The position numbers and the translations under genes are program-made. A stretch of DNA of 17,674 nucleotides from AC-69 sp044867345 (GTDB lineage: Bacteria; Actinomycetota; UBA4738; HRBIN12): the NCBI GenBank assembly GCA_044867345.1, contig JBIOUU010000188.1, forward strand, positions 1 through 17,674. Reading direction: 5' to 3'. The notes under the pieces were generated by a model. The model saw nothing but the letters and a program-made list of their open reading frames with translations, was not told the origin of the DNA and searched no databases. Positions 15,233-17,674 of this stretch are shown in pieces (position 1 is the stretch's first letter; each line of letters begins with the position of its first letter).

Positions 15233-15897
15233 TAGCCCTCGCCACCCTCCTCGGCGGGGGCCTCCGCGGCCGGAGCGGCCTCGCCCTCCTCCGCCGCGGC
15301 CTCCTCGGCCTCCTCCGGCGCGGCCTCGACCTCCTCGACCACGCGGACCTGCGGGATGACCACGGAGACAACGCTCTCCTCGAGCGGAGTGAGGACGGTG
15401 ACCCCTCGAGGCGGAACGAGGTCAGCGACCCGAAGTGAGTCGCCCACCTGAAGTTGGGACACGTCGGCCTGGATCCCATCCGGCACGTCGCCGGGCAGGC
15501 ATTCCACCTGCAGCTCCCAGAGATGATGCTCGATGACGCCCCCGGCCTTCACGCCGGGCGACTCGCCGACGACGCGGACGGGCACCGAAACCGTCACATT
15601 CTCGTCGCGGCGGACGGCGAGGAAATCGACGTGCAGGTACCGGCCCCTGACGTGGTCGCGCTGGATCTCACGGGGAAGCGAGAGGTGCTCCGCGCCGTCG
15701 ACCTGGAGGTCGACCAACACGTTGGTGCCGGCGCTGCCGTGGAGGAGGTGGAAGAGATCCTTGGCGTCCACCGACACGGGGATCGGCCCCACGCCGTGCC
15801 CGTACAGAACGGCCGGGACGCGGCCGGCCGCCCGGAGCTTGCGCGCCGCGCCCTTCCCGCTCTCTTCCCGCTTCTCCGCCTTGAGCTTCAGCTCCAT
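15232..15897 (-). CDS. rplY: 50S ribosomal protein L25, general stress protein Ctc type
   Basis: A 5S-rRNA binding protein of the large subunit, long Ctc form, 221 residues. The N-terminal L25 domain (about 1-93) has the RKLRAAGRVPAVLYG motif (19-33) and RGRYLHVDFLAV (84-95). The C-terminal TL5-like beta domain spans about 100-186. Residues 188-221 are an acidic low-complexity tail of Glu, Ala and Gly, common in actinobacterial members. I chose the ATG at 15895-15897 because it gives the standard MELKL start. The ribosome binding site GAGGAG lies rather far (12 bases). A TTG at 15960 would add an unconserved extension. It lies between prs and pth. Confidence 0.95.
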   Translation of the reverse strand: MELKLKAEKREESGKGAARKLRAAGRVPAVLYGHGVGPIPVSVDAKDLFHLLHGSAGTNVLVDLQVDGAEHLSLPREIQRDHVRGRYLHVDFLAVRRDENVTVSVPVRVVGESPGVKAGGVIEHHLWELQVECLPGDVPDGIQADVSQLQVGDSLRVADLVPPRGVTVLTPLEESVVSVVIPQVRVVEEVEAAPEEAEEAAAEEGEAAPAAEAPAEEGGEG

Positions 15898-15921
15898 GCT
15901 TCTGTTCGTCTCCTCGTCCGT

Positions 15922-15956
15922 CAGGCGCTTCGCGCCTGCCTCGGTCGCGAATCGTA
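15922..15956 (-). promoter_or_regulatory. candidate rplY promoter box and leader hairpin
   Basis: In the 94-base prs-rplY gap, TACGAT (15951-15956, minus strand) could be a -10 box. Just inside the predicted transcript, CAGGCGC and GCGCCTG (15922-15928 and 15932-15938) form a 7-bp stem with a 3-base loop. The hairpin would sit near the 5' end of a roughly 46-base leader. It could alternatively be a weak terminator after prs. Confidence 0.35.
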
Positions 15957-15991
15957 CCAACGGCCGGCCGAAGCCGACCGGGGTCCCAGCC

Positions 15992-16972
15992 TCAGAGCTG
16001 GTTCTCGCCCCGGAAGATCTCCGAGACCGAGGTGTCCTCGAATACGGCCCGGAGCGCGCTGGCGATCAGGGGAGCGATCGAGAGGACTCGCAGCTTGGCG
16101 AACTGTTTCTCCTCGGGGATCGGCACGGTGTTCGTGAGCACCACGCCGCTGATCGGCGCCTCCTCCAACAGCTGGACCGCCTTGCCGGAAAGGACCCCGT
16201 GCGTGGCCGCGGCATAGATGGGCCCGGCGCCCTGTTGGGCGAGGGCCTCGGCGCCCTTGGCCACGGTGCCGCCGGTGTCGATCATGTCGTCGACCAGGAT
16301 GCAGGGCCGTCCGTCGACCTCACCGACCACCGCCATCTCCTCGATCTTGTGGGCCTCCCTGCGGGACCGTCGCTTGTACATGAAGGCCAGGTCGGCGTGG
16401 AGGTGCTCCCTCAGCCGTTCCGCCGTTCGGATGCGGCCGGCGTCGGGGGCCACGACCACGACGTTCTCGTCATGCAGCCCCAGCTCGCCGGACAGGAAGT
16501 CGGACAGGATGGGAAGCGCCGTCAGGTGGTCGAAGGGGAAGTCGAAGTACCCCTGCGTCTGGCCGCTGTGAAGGTCCACGGAGACCACCCGTTGGGCTCC
16601 GGCGACGGAGACGAGGTCGGCCACGAGCTTCGCCGAGATCGGTTCCCGGGCCAACCCCTTCTTGTCCTGGCGCGAGTAACCGTAGTACGGGATCACCGCC
16701 GTGATCCGCTTCGCCGATGCCCGCTTCATGGCGTCGAGCATGACCAGCTGCTCCATGATGGACTCGTTCACGGGGTCGGCATGCGTCTGGATCACGAACA
16801 CATCGGCGCCCCGGACGCTCTCCTCGGAGCGGAAGTAGATCTCGCCGGAGGCGAACCGGGAGATCTTGCACGGGGACAGCTGGATGCCGAGATGGCCGGC
16901 GATCTCCGCGGCCAGCGCGGGGTGAGTGGTCCCCGAGAACAGCATCATCTTCTTCTTGGTGACGATCTCCAC
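15992..16972 (-). CDS. prs: ribose-phosphate pyrophosphokinase (PRPP synthetase)
   Basis: Makes 5-phosphoribosyl diphosphate from ribose 5-phosphate and ATP for nucleotide, His and Trp synthesis; cytosolic. 326 residues, class I type. Motifs: FASGEIYFRSEESVRG (40-55), IPYYGYSRQDKK (94-105), VDLHSGQTQGYFD (132-144), the flexible-loop KRR (200-202), and the PRPP-binding loop VDDMIDTGGT (227-236). The start is the GTG at 16970-16972 with AGGGGGAG just upstream; an ATG eight codons inside is the alternative. It begins 9 bases after the glmU stop, so glmU-prs is one operon, as in other Actinobacteria. Confidence 0.96.
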   Translation of the reverse strand: MEIVTKKKMMLFSGTTHPALAAEIAGHLGIQLSPCKISRFASGEIYFRSEESVRGADVFVIQTHADPVNESIMEQLVMLDAMKRASAKRITAVIPYYGYSRQDKKGLAREPISAKLVADLVSVAGAQRVVSVDLHSGQTQGYFDFPFDHLTALPILSDFLSGELGLHDENVVVVAPDAGRIRTAERLREHLHADLAFMYKRRSRREAHKIEEMAVVGEVDGRPCILVDDMIDTGGTVAKGAEALAQQGAGPIYAAATHGVLSGKAVQLLEEAPISGVVLTNTVPIPEEKQFAKLRVLSIAPLIASALRAVFEDTSVSEIFRGENQL

Positions 16973-16981
16973 GGCTCCCCC

Positions 16982-17674
16982 TTACCGCTTCCCCTTCGCC
17001 TTCGACCCGGCATTGCCACCGGATCCGGCCTTCCCCTTGGCCGCGGCGTCGGCGTCTTTGCGCTTGCGGTAGCCCTTCACCACGCGCTGCTCCGAACGCT
17101 CGACGGCGAGCGAGCCGGCTGGAACGTCCTTGGTGATCGTCGACCCTGCACCCGTGACCGCGCCCTTCCCCACAGTGATCGGCGCCACGAGCATGGTATC
17201 CGACCCGATCCGAACGTCGTCATCGATGACCGTCCGGTGCTTGGCGTACCCGTCGTAGTTGACGGTGACGGTCCCCGCACCGATGTTCGTGCCCTTGCCG
17301 ATCCTGGCGTCCCCCACGTACGACAGGTGCGGGACCTTCGACCCCGCACCCACCTCCGATGCCTTGATCTCGACGAAGCTCCCGGCCTTGGCTCCCCCCT
17401 TGAGCACCGTCCCCGGCCGGACGTGGGCGTAGGGGCCGACGGTAGCCCGCCTCCCGACCCTGGAGCCACGCACGACGGAGAACTGGACGGATGCCCCGTC
17501 CTCGATACGCGAGTCGACGATGCGCGTGGCCGGCCCGATCTCGCCTCCCGTGCCGATCCGGGTGGCCCCCTCGAGGAACGACATGGGGTGCAGGACCGTG
17601 TCCGACCCGATCCGGACACCCACGTCGATGAACGTCGTCTCCGGGTCGAGGATCGTGACCCCGTTCGCCATGTG
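16982..17674 (-). CDS. glmU: GlmU, C-terminal acetyltransferase part (5' end outside window)
   Basis: The frame runs off the right edge, so only the last 230 residues of the bifunctional enzyme making UDP-N-acetylglucosamine are visible. They are the left-handed beta-helix acetyltransferase domain, seen as hexapeptide repeats. Active-site residues match the family, in visible-part numbering: Arg86 (HVRPGT), Lys104 (FVEIK), catalytic His116 and Tyr119 (HLSYVGD), and Asn139-Tyr140 (VTVNYDG). The Met at 17669-17671 is internal: VTILDPETTFID is the usual linker after the pyrophosphorylase domain. The C-terminus ends in a basic Lys/Ala/Gly tail (about 203-230). The TAA stop lies at 16982-16984. 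Confidence 0.95.
   Translation of the reverse strand, partial: HMANGVTILDPETTFIDVGVRIGSDTVLHPMSFLEGATRIGTGGEIGPATRIVDSRIEDGASVQFSVVRGSRVGRRATVGPYAHVRPGTVLKGGAKAGSFVEIKASEVGAGSKVPHLSYVGDARIGKGTNIGAGTVTVNYDGYAKHRTVIDDDVRIGSDTMLVAPITVGKGAVTGAGSTITKDVPAGSLAVERSEQRVVKGYRKRKDADAAAKGKAGSGGNAGSKAKGKR

Noticed and set aside
15898..15960. TTG start extending L25 by 21 residues
   Set aside because: The extension is not L25-like and would cover the putative promoter; MELKL is the typical start.
13545..17674. tRNA gene in the glmU-mfd interval, where some Actinobacteria carry one
   Set aside because: No cloverleaf or T-loop GTTCRA-like sequence with matching stems was found in the gaps.

Overview
The window is GC-rich DNA with dense, almost entirely minus-strand coding and frequent GTG starts. 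Genes often overlap by 4 bases, and TAnnnT -10 boxes lie right against start codons. The housekeeping order on the minus strand (glmU, prs, rplY, pth, mfd, mazG, eno, ftsB) is the actinobacterial order, the one known from Mycobacterium tuberculosis around Rv1014c-Rv1024. I therefore read it as a chromosomal segment of an actinomycete, probably an uncultured or deep lineage, since the accessory genes do not match a familiar genus. I see no rRNA, tRNA, CRISPR array, insertion sequence or phage gene.

Layout in the direction of minus-strand transcription, from the right edge:
(1) glmU (3' part only), prs, rplY/ctc and pth: cell-wall precursor synthesis, PRPP supply, ribosomal protein L25 and peptidyl-tRNA recycling.
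(2) A 471-base gap (14133-14603) that holds two tiny single-helix membrane-peptide genes, each with its own ribosome binding site and sharing a Gly-Ala-x-Trp-Lys-Val C-terminus, followed by a strong hairpin.
(3) A DUF5317 membrane protein overlapping a membrane-bound GGDEF-EAL cyclic-di-GMP enzyme.
(4) mfd, transcription-repair coupling factor.
(5) A BTAD/SARP-type regulator followed by a DUF4242 (SCO4226-like) small protein. Each is interrupted by one extra base, and the pair ends at a strong terminator.
(6) A SurA/PpiC-type lipoprotein translationally coupled to mazG, then a terminator.
(7) A membrane-bound diguanylate cyclase (GGDEF), then eno and ftsB with a 4-base overlap.
A plus-strand gene for a PIG-V-like membrane mannosyltransferase enters from the left edge and converges on ftsB.

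Relative to the familiar actinobacterial cluster, three accessory blocks sit between housekeeping genes: the tiny peptides plus DUF5317 and GGDEF-EAL between pth and mfd; the BTAD-DUF4242 pair between mfd and the lipoprotein-mazG pair; and the GGDEF gene between mazG and eno. Two of the three encode cyclic-di-GMP enzymes with intact catalytic and inhibitory motifs.

The best candidate for something undescribed is the pair of tiny paralogous membrane peptides at 14274-14467. Next are the apparently leaderless eno and lipoprotein genes, which share a CTAGAAT box, and the twin single-base disruptions in the BTAD-DUF4242 pair. Those disruptions are either assembly errors or real decay.
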